Source: a bacterium (GTDB taxonomy: Bacteria; Patescibacteriota; Minisyncoccia; Minisyncoccales; PEYH01). From it: DNA of 9,935 bases. The DNA lies in assembly GCA_021161645.1 (NCBI GenBank), contig JAGHAC010000044.1:1-9935 (forward strand), written 5' to 3'. A program made the position numbers and the translations under genes. The notes beneath the pieces are model-generated. The model did not search any database, was not told where the DNA came from, and saw only the letters and a list, made by a program, of their open reading frames with translations. This document shows positions 1 to 5,529 of this stretch, piece after piece; position 1 is the first letter of the stretch, and each line of letters starts with the position of its first letter.

Positions 1-386
1 AGAAGAGGAAATTTCTTAAAATTCTTTCACTTTCCTTTTTAGAACACGCTTTTACTCTTTCTGCTTTTTGGGTTATAATAAGAACTATAGAAAATTACTT
101 TATTGGACCAGGGAAAATACTGGCTATTAGTACGCTTTTACAGCTTTCTTATATATTCCCGGCTCCTGCCGCCTTAGGAAGCTTAGAAGTAAGCCAAACA
201 TACGGTTTTCCTATGATAGGCCTTTTAAGTAGCCACGGACTTGCTTTTACTCTAATTTTAAGAGGAGTAAACATTACTATAGTTATTTTTGGAATGGTAT
301 TATTTTTATGGTTTGAACTGCGTCTCTGGAAAAATAAAATTTTAGAATTCCTTTGTAGCTTAATCTATGGCAAAAAAGACCAATAA
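1..386 (+). CDS. Flippase-like membrane protein (UPF0104 / LPG synthase TM family), C-terminal part
   Basis: An open frame runs from base 3 to a TAA at 384-386, giving the last 127 residues of a protein that begins before the window. It has several hydrophobic spans and, at about residues 54-63 of the visible part, the stretch APAALGSLEV followed by a helix and a conserved Arg (LILRGVNI). That Pro/Gly-rich motif before the last spans is typical of the lysylphosphatidylglycerol synthase transmembrane domain family (PF03706, COG0392), whose members are integral membrane proteins linked to lipid or glycan-lipid transfer. The exact substrate cannot be told from this fragment. The last 20 bases overlap the start of ctpA in another frame, which suggests one operon with coupled translation. 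The N-terminal part and gene start are outside the window. Confidence 0.72.
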   Translation, partial: KRKFLKILSLSFLEHAFTLSAFWVIIRTIENYFIGPGKILAISTLLQLSYIFPAPAALGSLEVSQTYGFPMIGLLSSHGLAFTLILRGVNITIVIFGMVLFLWFELRLWKNKILEFLCSLIYGKKDQ

Positions 387-1548
387 ATATTCCTTAATTT
401 TATTTTTAGTTCTTTTTGCTGCTCTTGGGGGAGTAGGCGCGGGTTTTTATTTAGGTTCAGATTACACGCGCCAACATTATAATCAGCTTTCTCAGAAAAT
501 TGACCTAAACGCTATTTTAGATGCTTTAAACGTCATAGAGGAAAAATATGTTGGCAATATTGATTATCAAAAAATGCTTTACGGAGCAATTAGAGGTTTA
601 GTAAGAGGAGTGGGAGACGATTATACAGATTATTTTGATCCTCAGGAAGCAAAGTTGTTTCAAGAGGATATTTCTGGCTCTTTTGAAGGCGTGGGTATTG
701 AAATAACTAAGAGAGAGGGACAGCTGGTAGTTGTATCTCCAATAGAAGACACGCCTGCCTACAAGGCAGGTATTCTTCCAAAAGATAAAATTTTAAAAAT
801 AGGTGATACTCTTACCAATGAATTGACATTGGAAGAGGCTGCTTTGATGATAAGAGGAAAAAAAGGAACACCTGTTAAATTAACGATTTACAGAGATGGA
901 TGGGAAGAACCAAAAGAAATAGAAATTGTTCGAGACAGAATAATTATTCCTTGGGTAAAACTAGAATTTATTGATGACAATATAGCGCATTTAAGTATAC
1001 TTCAATTTACAGAAAATGTTGACAGTCAGTTTAAACAAGCAGCCCAAAAGATATTAGACAAAGGTGTTAAAAAAATTATTTTGGATCTCAGAAATAACCC
1101 CGGCGGTGTTTTAAACAAGGCGGTAGATATTGCTGGATGGTTTTTAGAGAGGGGAGACGTGGTTGTTTATGAAAAACTTTCTGACGGTACAGAAATTCCC
1201 TATCGAGCAAAAGGTAATAGTAAGTTAAATGATGCTAAGCTTGTTATTCTTGTAAACGGCGGCACAGCTTCTGCTTCAGAAATTTTAGCAGGAGCATTGA
1301 AAGAAAACGAAAAAGATGTTAAATTAATAGGGGAGAAAACTTTTGGCAAGGGAACGGTTCAAGAAGCAGTTAATTTTAGAGAGGGTTTGATAAAGGTTAC
1401 GGTGGCTTATTGGTTGACTCCTCACAAAAAGATGATAGAGAAATTTGGACTGCAGCCCGACATCGAAGTAAAAATGACAGAAGAGGATTTTAAGGCAAAC
1501 AAAGATCCACAACTAGAAAAAGCAATAGAAGTTATCAAAAATTTTTAA
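367..1548 (+). CDS. ctpA: S41 C-terminal processing peptidase (CtpA/Prc family)
   Basis: This is a 393-residue membrane-anchored serine protease that would cleave C-terminal tails of extracytoplasmic proteins. An uncleaved signal-anchor is visible at about residues 8-29, after a short Lys-rich cytoplasmic start. A helical region follows, then a PDZ domain from FEGVG (106-110) to about 190, with the peptide-binding PAYKAG/LPKDKI segment. The protease core holds LDLRNNPGG and GGTASASE, where Ser302 aligns with the catalytic Ser of E. coli Prc. GEKTFGKGTVQ supplies the general-base Lys328. The pair lies 26 residues apart, close to the 25 in Prc. The C-terminal DPQLEKAIE is also usual for CtpA. 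The ATG at 367 puts the signal-anchor at the very N-terminus. No Shine-Dalgarno is seen, and the start overlaps the upstream gene by 20 bases. In other bacteria such proteases act on cell-wall hydrolases or photosystem proteins; the target here is unknown. Confidence 0.95.
   Translation: MAKKTNKYSLILFLVLFAALGGVGAGFYLGSDYTRQHYNQLSQKIDLNAILDALNVIEEKYVGNIDYQKMLYGAIRGLVRGVGDDYTDYFDPQEAKLFQEDISGSFEGVGIEITKREGQLVVVSPIEDTPAYKAGILPKDKILKIGDTLTNELTLEEAALMIRGKKGTPVKLTIYRDGWEEPKEIEIVRDRIIIPWVKLEFIDDNIAHLSILQFTENVDSQFKQAAQKILDKGVKKIILDLRNNPGGVLNKAVDIAGWFLERGDVVVYEKLSDGTEIPYRAKGNSKLNDAKLVILVNGGTASASEILAGALKENEKDVKLIGEKTFGKGTVQEAVNFREGLIKVTVAYWLTPHKKMIEKFGLQPDIEVKMTEEDFKANKDPQLEKAIEVIKNF
754..770. repeat. 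Perfect 7-bp inverted repeat inside the ctpA PDZ coding region
   Basis: CCTGCCT, a 3-base spacer ACA, then AGGCAGG. The GC-rich palindrome stands out from the AT-rich surroundings and encodes the PDZ segment PAYKAG. PAYKAG-like sequence is normal at this place in CtpA proteins, so the protein does not need an insertion to explain it. Confidence 0.5.
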
Positions 1549-1552
1549 AAAT

Positions 1553-2020
1553 ATGAAAGTTATTCTTTTGGAAAATATTAAAAATCTTGGTTATAAATAC
1601 GAGATTAAAAATATAAAAGATGGATATGCAAGGAATTATCTTATTCCTAAAGGTTTGGCAATTCCGGCAACTAAAGAAAAAGTAGAATGGGCGCTGCAAC
1701 AACAAAAGATTTATGTCAAGAAAGCTGAGGAAAAATTGAAGAAGGTTCAGGAAATGGCTGAAAAGTTGGACGGTCAGGAGGTTATATTTTCTGTCAAAAC
1801 GGGAGAGAAAAATCAATTGTTTGAAGCTATAAACAGTACAAAAATAGCTCAGAAGTTAAAAGAAATGGGGTTTGAAATAAAGAAAAACCAAATTGTTTTA
1901 AAAGAACCCATTAAAGAATTAGGAGAATATCAAATTAAATTAGCCCTTGAAGAAGGGCTTGAGCCTCAAATTACAGTAGTTGTTGTTGCGGAGGAAAATC
2001 CAGAAGAAGAGGAATTATAA
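1553..2020 (+). CDS. rplI: 50S ribosomal protein L9
   Basis: This is a 155-residue large-subunit protein (bL9) that binds 23S rRNA near the L1 stalk base and helps keep reading frame. The N-domain begins MKVILLENIKNLG and contains the family signature GYARNYLIPKGLA (about 24-36). A long Lys/Glu-rich connecting helix follows at about 41-75, then the C-domain (about 78-148) with the GEKNQLFEAINSTKIA segment. An acidic tail EENPEEEEL ends the protein. Length is normal for the family. It starts 4 bases after the ctpA stop, so the two are probably cotranscribed, and no Shine-Dalgarno is evident. Several CPR lineages are known to lack L9, so an intact copy helps narrow the lineage. Its last Leu codon is also the stop of the opposing rpmA gene. 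Confidence 0.97.
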   Translation: MKVILLENIKNLGYKYEIKNIKDGYARNYLIPKGLAIPATKEKVEWALQQQKIYVKKAEEKLKKVQEMAEKLDGQEVIFSVKTGEKNQLFEAINSTKIAQKLKEMGFEIKKNQIVLKEPIKELGEYQIKLALEEGLEPQITVVVVAEENPEEEEL

Positions 2021-2287
2021 TACATTTACTACTTTTGCTTTTCTTTTTGTTCCATCAAATCTGGTAATTCTCTTTGTCTGAAATTTAACCACACCCTCTT
2101 TTATAGCATAGAGAGTATCGTCTTTTCCTCGACGAACATTCTTTCCGGGTACAAACCTTGTTCCTCTCTGACGAACAATTATCATTCCCGGTTTTACTTT
2201 TTGGCCGTCAAAAATTTTTACCCCCAAATATTTTGGTTGAGAATCTCTTCCTAATTTTGTAGATCCAGCAGATTTTGTCTTTGACAT
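2015..2287 (-). CDS. rpmA: 50S ribosomal protein L27
   Basis: This is a 90-residue protein (bL27) whose N-terminal tail reaches the peptidyl-transferase centre. The family core is clear: GSTKLGRDS (8-16), PKYLGVKIFDGQKVKPGMIIVRQRGT and the PGKNVRRGKDDTLYAI region. The first residues, MSKTKSAG, differ from the E. coli MAHKKAGG tail (His3 to Lys, Gly7 to Ala) but keep its positive charge and small residues. The gene stands alone on the opposite strand from its neighbours, without the usual rplU partner next to it. Its stop overlaps the rplI stop tail to tail over 2015-2020. Its start is only 30 bases from the divergent gene at 2318, so its promoter must lie largely inside that gene. Confidence 0.96.
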   Translation of the reverse strand: MSKTKSAGSTKLGRDSQPKYLGVKIFDGQKVKPGMIIVRQRGTRFVPGKNVRRGKDDTLYAIKEGVVKFQTKRITRFDGTKRKAKVVNVL

Positions 2288-2317
2288 AAGATAAATTTAA
2301 TAGTTAGACAATCAGCA

Positions 2318-2506
2318 ATGAATATATTACCAAATTTTTTTCTTAAAGTCAAAGAGAAGAAGGAAGAAGTTATTAAATTGGCAATTATATTTTTGTTTTT
2401 TCTCCTGGCTTTCGGGCTGGGTTTTTTAATTTCAAAGATTGCTAGCCAGCAAGAAGAATTAAAATTTGAATATGGGGATCCCCCAACATCTTGGTATTAT
2501 TATTGA
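2318..2506 (+). CDS. Small single-span membrane protein, function unknown
   Basis: This is a 62-residue frame starting at ATG 2318. It has a basic N-terminus (KVKEKKEEVIK), one strong hydrophobic span at about residues 20-40 (LAIIFLFFLLAFGLGFLISKIA) and a short polar tail ending SWYYY. The pattern of one span carrying AFGLGFL followed by a charged tail resembles small anchor proteins common in parcubacterial genomes; that is recollection, not a search result. The last 35 bases overlap the uppS start in a different frame, so the two may be translationally coupled. Its function is not recognised. The clean start, the span and the operon position favour a real gene, but a spurious frame cannot be excluded. 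Confidence 0.6.
   Translation: MNILPNFFLKVKEKKEEVIKLAIIFLFFLLAFGLGFLISKIASQQEELKFEYGDPPTSWYYY
2324..2352 (-). promoter_or_regulatory. Candidate sigma-70-type promoter for rpmA
   Basis: On the - strand, TTGACT (2347-2352) is followed by a 17-base spacer and TAATAT (2324-2329). Transcription would start near 2317, giving a leader of about 30 bases before the rpmA ATG. The -35 box has 5 of 6 consensus bases and the -10 box about 4 of 6. It lies inside the 5' end of the divergent small membrane gene, the only place a dedicated rpmA promoter could fit. Prediction by eye only. Confidence 0.42.
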
Positions 2507-3158
2507 CGGCAACAGAAGGTGGGCAAAAAAGCGAAATCTTCCTACTTTTTTTGGTCATAAAAAAGGGTTAGACAATTTGAGGAAGATTTCGAGCTACGCT
2601 TTTAAAAAAGGGGTAAGATATTTAACAATTTTTGCTTTTTCTACTGAGAACTGGAAAAGAGATAAAAAAGAGGTAGATTATTTAATGAGATTGCTAAAAA
2701 ATGCTTTTTCCAAGAAATATATAGAAGAACTTACAGAAAACGAGGTAAAAGTAAATTTTATTGGCCAAATAAAGAGATTGCCAAAAGAACTTCAGCAAAA
2801 GATAAAAGAAGTTGAAAATATCACCAAAAGAAATAAGAAACATGTATTTAACATAGCACTCTCATATGGAGGAAGAGCGGATATTGTTGAGGCAGTAAAA
2901 AAGATTGTCAAAAAGAGGATCGATGTTAAAGAAATAGACGAAGAATTGTTTTCAAAGTTTTTATGGACAAGGGGAATGCCTGATCCTGATCTAGTGATTC
3001 GTACTGGCGACGAAAAAAGAGTTTCCAATTTTTTAATATGGCAGATGGCTTATTCAGAACTTTATTTTTCCAAAAAATTCTGGCCTGAGTTTAGCAAGAA
3101 AGATCTGGATAACGCTTTTTTAGATTATACTAGACGCCAAAGGCGATTTGGAAAATAA
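2472..3158 (+). CDS. uppS: Isoprenyl transferase / undecaprenyl diphosphate synthase
   Basis: This 228-residue cis-prenyltransferase condenses isopentenyl diphosphate onto farnesyl diphosphate to make the C55 lipid carrier for peptidoglycan. The P-loop-like motif IIIDGNRRWAKK contains the catalytic Asp12. FSTENWKR, SYGGRADIV and the pyrophosphate-binding RTGDEKRVSNFLIWQ...AYSELYF...WPEF block are all in family order. Two positions differ from the usual RTSGE/RTGGE (here RTGDE). Length is slightly shorter than the E. coli enzyme. The ATG at 2472 is preferred because it leaves MGIPQHLGIIIDG, the normal spacing to the catalytic Asp; an in-frame TTG at 2466 adds two residues. The gene overlaps the preceding small membrane gene. 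The usual partners cdsA and dxr are not next to it. It supplies the carrier used by the MurG/FtsW products encoded in the right part of the window. Confidence 0.95.
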   Translation: MGIPQHLGIIIDGNRRWAKKRNLPTFFGHKKGLDNLRKISSYAFKKGVRYLTIFAFSTENWKRDKKEVDYLMRLLKNAFSKKYIEELTENEVKVNFIGQIKRLPKELQQKIKEVENITKRNKKHVFNIALSYGGRADIVEAVKKIVKKRIDVKEIDEELFSKFLWTRGMPDPDLVIRTGDEKRVSNFLIWQMAYSELYFSKKFWPEFSKKDLDNAFLDYTRRQRRFGK

Positions 3159-3204
3159 TTTATAAATATCAATCATCATATAACTTAGAATTAATTTATT
3201 TTTT

Positions 3205-3741
3205 ATGAAAATTCCTCAAAAATTTTCTTTACTTCAAAGAGAAAATGCTCTTATAGTTGTAGCTGGAAAAGAAGGAGCAGTTTTTTATGAGATATCCAAT
3301 GAAGAGGTATCTAAAAAATTAGAAATTAGATTGCCTAAAGAAAGAGAAGAGCGAGAAGGATTTTTTGCAAGAGGAGGAAGAGGAAGAATTTTTGAGATGG
3401 GTGGAGTTTTTGAACCAAAAAAAAGAAAAAAGATAAAAAAGCTGATCGGGGAGATAGAGAAGAATCTCAGGGAAGTTTTAGAAAAAGATTCGAAAGAAAA
3501 AATTTATCTTTTTGTACCAGCTTATCTTTCAAAAAGAATGATCTCGACAGTTGAGAAAATAGCAAACGGAAAAGTACGATTAATAAAAAAGGGCAATTTT
3601 CTATCAAGCCATCCATTAAAGCTTTTAGAATTAATTGTTAAACAACACGAAGCAAAGAAGGTTATTCCTATTTCTGACGAAGCTAAGAAATTATTAGATA
3701 GATTCAAGACAGTAAAACATTTTTTTAAAAAAAGCAAATAG
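3205..3741 (+). CDS. Probable eRF1/Vms1-like (baeRF, host-attachment-type) domain protein
   Basis: This is a 178-residue soluble, Lys-rich protein. The fold order fits the bacterial eRF1-like domain found in 'host attachment' proteins (PF10116) and baeRF families. A beta strand ALIVVAGKEGAVFYEI (about 15-30) comes first. A Gly/Arg-rich loop ARGGRGR (55-61) is followed by a long charged helix (about 70-95). A strand KIYLFVPAYLSKRMIS matches the place of the family's LV-APP-LG-LR segment. NGKVRLIKKGNFLSSHPLKLLELI resembles the typical V-EI-KDLTHL-P-EL ending. In eRF1 the GGQ loop sits at the same place, just before a long helix. Here the third residue is Arg, not Gln. The match is by pattern only. 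It lies 46 bases after uppS with no Shine-Dalgarno and may share that transcript. If the family call is right, a role in peptidyl-tRNA release or ribosome rescue is possible but unproven. Confidence 0.5.
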   Translation: MKIPQKFSLLQRENALIVVAGKEGAVFYEISNEEVSKKLEIRLPKEREEREGFFARGGRGRIFEMGGVFEPKKRKKIKKLIGEIEKNLREVLEKDSKEKIYLFVPAYLSKRMISTVEKIANGKVRLIKKGNFLSSHPLKLLELIVKQHEAKKVIPISDEAKKLLDRFKTVKHFFKKSK

Positions 3742-3777
3742 AACATTGTAAGGTTAAACTTTGTAATAAATTTAGTA

Positions 3778-3806
3778 TTGACATTTGAAAGATGTTATTT
3801 TAAAGT
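3778..3806 (+). promoter_or_regulatory. Strong candidate promoter for the orphan membrane gene
   Basis: A perfect -35 box TTGACA (3778-3783) is followed by a 17-base spacer and TAAAGT (3801-3806), which has 4 of 6 consensus bases. The predicted start near 3813 leaves a leader of about 36 bases before the ATG at 3849. It lies in a true intergenic gap, unlike most starts in this window. Confidence 0.6.
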
Positions 3807-3830
3807 TTTAAAAGAACTTCAACAACTTAA

Positions 3831-3840
3831 TAAGGGGAGT
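3831..3840 (+). promoter_or_regulatory. Strong Shine-Dalgarno sequence for the 3849 gene
   Basis: TAAGGGGAGT, continuing into GAT, closely parallels the 16S anti-SD complement TAAGGAGGTGAT. The GGGGAG core ends 9 bases before the ATG at 3849, which fixes that start over the internal Met7. No other gene here has a comparable site. Confidence 0.75.
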
Positions 3841-3848
3841 GATAAATA

Positions 3849-4364
3849 ATGCAAGAAGAAAGAATAATGTTTCCAGAAAGAGTGCTATCAATGGGATTAG
3901 TGGTGGTTAGTATTATAGTTATTCTTGTGCTTGTAGGTTTCAAATTTGCACCTTTTTCAACAGTCCATCTGAGATATGTTCTTTATCAGGGAATTGTCTA
4001 TCCTCTTGTGGCGGGCGTTGGAATGATATATTTAGGATATTCAATACACCACAAATACCGCCAAATTGGAAATTTTTTAATGAAGATAGGTTTAGTAATA
4101 GCAATTTTGATGTTTTCTGTTTTGGCTTCGCTAGGAGGATGGTTTCTCTTTATTGTGTTTTGCTCTATGATGTTTAGATTACTCGCTTTCGTTCTTGCAA
4201 TCGGCAGTGTCTTCGCAGTCTTTTTTTTGCTTGCACAAGGCGTAAAAAGGATTGTTCACGAGTTTCGTAAGTATAATTTTGCTACGAGGCAGCTACTCAT
4301 TTTGGCCTGGACATTTACTTTTATAGTGCCTCTTGTCTCGATATCGATAGATATGCATCATTAG
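3849..4364 (+). CDS. Orphan five-span integral membrane protein, function unknown
   Basis: This is a 171-residue, very hydrophobic protein that I do not recognise. Five likely membrane spans lie at about 13-32, 43-66, 76-103, 108-131 and 147-166. The loops are short and basic (HHKYRQ, KRIVHEFRKYN). The C-terminus ends in DMHH and further His residues occur in HLRY and SIHHKY. No enzymatic or transporter motif is evident. The gene forms a self-contained unit with its own consensus promoter, the only strong Shine-Dalgarno in the window and a GC-rich terminator 14 bases after the stop. This suggests high, independent expression. Its codons look somewhat richer in G and C than its neighbours and it has far less Lys, partly because it is a membrane protein. 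Acquisition by transfer or a lineage-specific role are both possible. Confidence 0.82.
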   Translation: MQEERIMFPERVLSMGLVVVSIIVILVLVGFKFAPFSTVHLRYVLYQGIVYPLVAGVGMIYLGYSIHHKYRQIGNFLMKIGLVIAILMFSVLASLGGWFLFIVFCSMMFRLLAFVLAIGSVFAVFFLLAQGVKRIVHEFRKYNFATRQLLILAWTFTFIVPLVSISIDMHH

Positions 4365-4377
4365 ATAATAAGAATAT

Positions 4378-4413
4378 GCGCGCGACTATGAAGTCGCGCG
4401 TTTATTATTTATT
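4378..4413 (+). terminator. Rho-independent terminator after the orphan membrane gene
   Basis: A perfect 9-bp stem, CGCGCGACT (4379-4387) and AGTCGCGCG (4392-4400), closes on the loop ATGA. A G-T pair extends it by one. A T-rich run TTTATTATTTATT follows. It is the most GC-rich spot in the window and sits between convergent genes. On the - strand it is followed by a weaker T-rich stretch, so it may partly serve the xer gene too. Confidence 0.88.
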
Positions 4414-4422
4414 GAGAGCTCA

Positions 4423-4451
4423 GAAAAAAAGAGTAAGGGAGGGAGAGAAAG
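4423..4451 (+). other. Polypurine tract between convergent genes
   Basis: The stretch has 28 purines out of 29 bases, broken only by a T at 4434. It includes GGGAGGGAGAG (4437-4447). On the - strand it is the pyrimidine-rich sequence just downstream of the xer stop. It may act in 3'-end formation. It also resembles G-rich FtsK-orienting motifs, though it is not an exact match to the E. coli one. Confidence 0.35.
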
Positions 4452-5402
4452 CTATTCTTTTAAAGGATGATATTTTCGGTGAATTTTTTCAGCATATCTG
4501 TCAGAGGCATGAACATATCTAGTTGTAGTGTCTAACGATTCATGCCCAAGCAATATTTGGATAGCCGCCGGATTAGCTCCGCTTTCAGCAAGATAGGTAG
4601 CAAAAGCGTGCCTTAGAGTATGGCAAGATATTGGAATATTAATGCCTAAAAATTCTCGATATCTTTTTACGCGTTCTTGAAGATAATTTGGAGCAATTTT
4701 TTTGTCTTTTTTGTGTACATTTCTACCTCTTTTTGGGATAAATAAATAGGGGAAATTATCTTTTCCGCGATAATCTAAATATTTTTTAATGTGTTTTATA
4801 GATCGGGGGGTGAGATAAACAAATCTTTCTTTTTTGCCCTTACCTTTAATAAAAATCCTACCGCTTTTGTCTAAGTCAACTTTCTTTAAATTTAAAAGTT
4901 CAGAAATTCTCATACCTGTTGCAAACAATGTTTCAAGCATTGCTCGGTTTCTTAAACCCACAAACTTATCTTTTTCTATGTTTGTAGGTGATTCAATAAT
5001 CTTAATAATATCATCAAATTCTGGTACCCGGGGATGTTTACGATCTGTTTTTATTAATTTGACTGTTTCTGGAGCAACAGGTACAGGATAATCCATATCT
5101 ATAAGGAATTTTAAATATGAGCGCAAAGAAGAAAGCATTCTGTTGATAGAAAAACTACTAAGCCGCTTTTGGGTCTTGGAATTTTTGGGTGTTTTTCTAT
5201 CAATAGAGGTTAGATATGCCTTATAATTTAGAATAATTTTTTTATTTATTTTATCAAAAGGAATTCCTATTTCAGCTAGAAAAGCTTGAAAAGTTTCCAG
5301 ATCTCTTTGATAATTATAAACGGTCTCTTCTGAATAATTATTTGTTTGAAGAGAAAGTAAAAATTCGTCTAATAAAGGTAAAAATGCTTGTTTTTTTGCC
5401 AT
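4452..5402 (-). CDS. xer: Tyrosine site-specific recombinase, XerC/XerD-like
   Basis: This 316-residue recombinase would break and rejoin DNA through a tyrosine linkage. The N-terminal SAM-like core-binding domain spans about 8-105 (LLDEFLLSLQTNNYSEETVYNYQRDL). The catalytic domain carries the full set: Arg165 in ATGMRISELL, Lys188 in IKGKGKKERFVYL, His261 and Arg264 in CHTLRHAFATYL, His287 in LLGHESL and nucleophile Tyr296 in DTTTRYVH. Length is close to the roughly 300 residues of chromosomal Xer proteins, and no phage-type N-terminal arm-binding domain is seen. It is not flanked by other mobile-element genes, which fits a housekeeping role in chromosome dimer resolution better than an integrase. 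Two overlapping promoters and a dif-like inverted repeat lie upstream. XerC versus XerD cannot be told apart; it may act alone, like XerS or XerH. Confidence 0.93.
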   Translation of the reverse strand: MAKKQAFLPLLDEFLLSLQTNNYSEETVYNYQRDLETFQAFLAEIGIPFDKINKKIILNYKAYLTSIDRKTPKNSKTQKRLSSFSINRMLSSLRSYLKFLIDMDYPVPVAPETVKLIKTDRKHPRVPEFDDIIKIIESPTNIEKDKFVGLRNRAMLETLFATGMRISELLNLKKVDLDKSGRIFIKGKGKKERFVYLTPRSIKHIKKYLDYRGKDNFPYLFIPKRGRNVHKKDKKIAPNYLQERVKRYREFLGINIPISCHTLRHAFATYLAESGANPAAIQILLGHESLDTTTRYVHASDRYAEKIHRKYHPLKE

Positions 5403-5431
5403 AATATTACTAGGGGAGCATTAATTCTCTA

Positions 5432-5444
5432 TTTTCGCGGAAAA
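5432..5444. repeat. Short inverted repeat in the xer leader
   Basis: TTTTC, GCG, GAAAA: perfect 5-bp arms around 3 bases, within the predicted 5' untranslated leader of xer. Too short to judge. It could be a protein-binding site, or chance. Confidence 0.3.
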
Positions 5445-5454
5445 CAAGATATTT

Positions 5455-5484
5455 AATTGAGTGTAAGGGATATTATACTCAATT
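5455..5484. other. Candidate dif-like Xer recombination site upstream of xer
   Basis: Left arm AATTGAGTGTAA (5455-5466), spacer GGGATA (5467-5472), right arm TTATACTCAATT (5473-5484). The arms match as inverted repeats at 11 of 12 positions. Two arms of 11-12 bp around a 6-bp spacer is the dif layout. The inner ends (..TAA, 6 bases, TTAT..) are as in E. coli dif, and the right 11-mer TTATACTCAAT shares 8 of 11 bases with the E. coli XerD arm TTATGTTAAAT. It lies 52 bases upstream of the xer ATG and covers the -10 box of one xer promoter. It could instead be an operator for a repressor or Xer autoregulation; both roles are compatible. Confidence 0.5.
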
Positions 5485-5501
5485 TCATTATAGCGTATCA
5501 A
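5472..5501 (-). promoter_or_regulatory. xer promoter, proximal
   Basis: On the - strand, TTGATA (5496-5501), an 18-base spacer and a perfect TATAAT (5472-5477). The start near 5465 would give a leader of about 60 bases. The -10 box lies at the spacer/right-arm border of the dif-like repeat, so a recombinase bound there would block it. Confidence 0.6.
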
Positions 5502-5514
5502 AAAGGTGAGTCAA
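5487..5514 (-). promoter_or_regulatory. xer promoter, distal
   Basis: On the - strand, TTGACT (5509-5514), a 16-base spacer and a perfect TATAAT (5487-5492). It is offset by about 15 bases from the proximal promoter. Its start near 5480 falls within the right arm of the inverted repeat. A/T tracts upstream (5530-5562) would lie around -50 to -82. Confidence 0.6.
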
Positions 5515-5529
5515 GCCCCTAGTACCAAC

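Noticed and set aside
1535..1816. 93-residue open frame on the - strand across rplI
   Set aside because: Antisense shadow of rplI, low-complexity Phe/Leu-rich translation, no start signals.
2281..2286. Perfect TTGACA on the + strand just before the 2318 gene
   Set aside because: No -10-like hexamer at 15-19 bases; it is part of the rpmA start region, so probably chance.
3742..3777. Possible terminator after the eRF1-like gene
   Set aside because: Only a very weak AT stem (AAG...CTT) and no T-run following a stable hairpin.
4834..5091. 85-residue open frame on the + strand inside xer
   Set aside because: Opposes the conserved catalytic domain of the recombinase and looks non-coding.
4452..5402. 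Reading the recombinase as a phage or integrative-element integrase
   Set aside because: No arm-binding domain, no neighbouring mobile-element genes, no tRNA or flanking direct repeats seen; a housekeeping Xer fits better.
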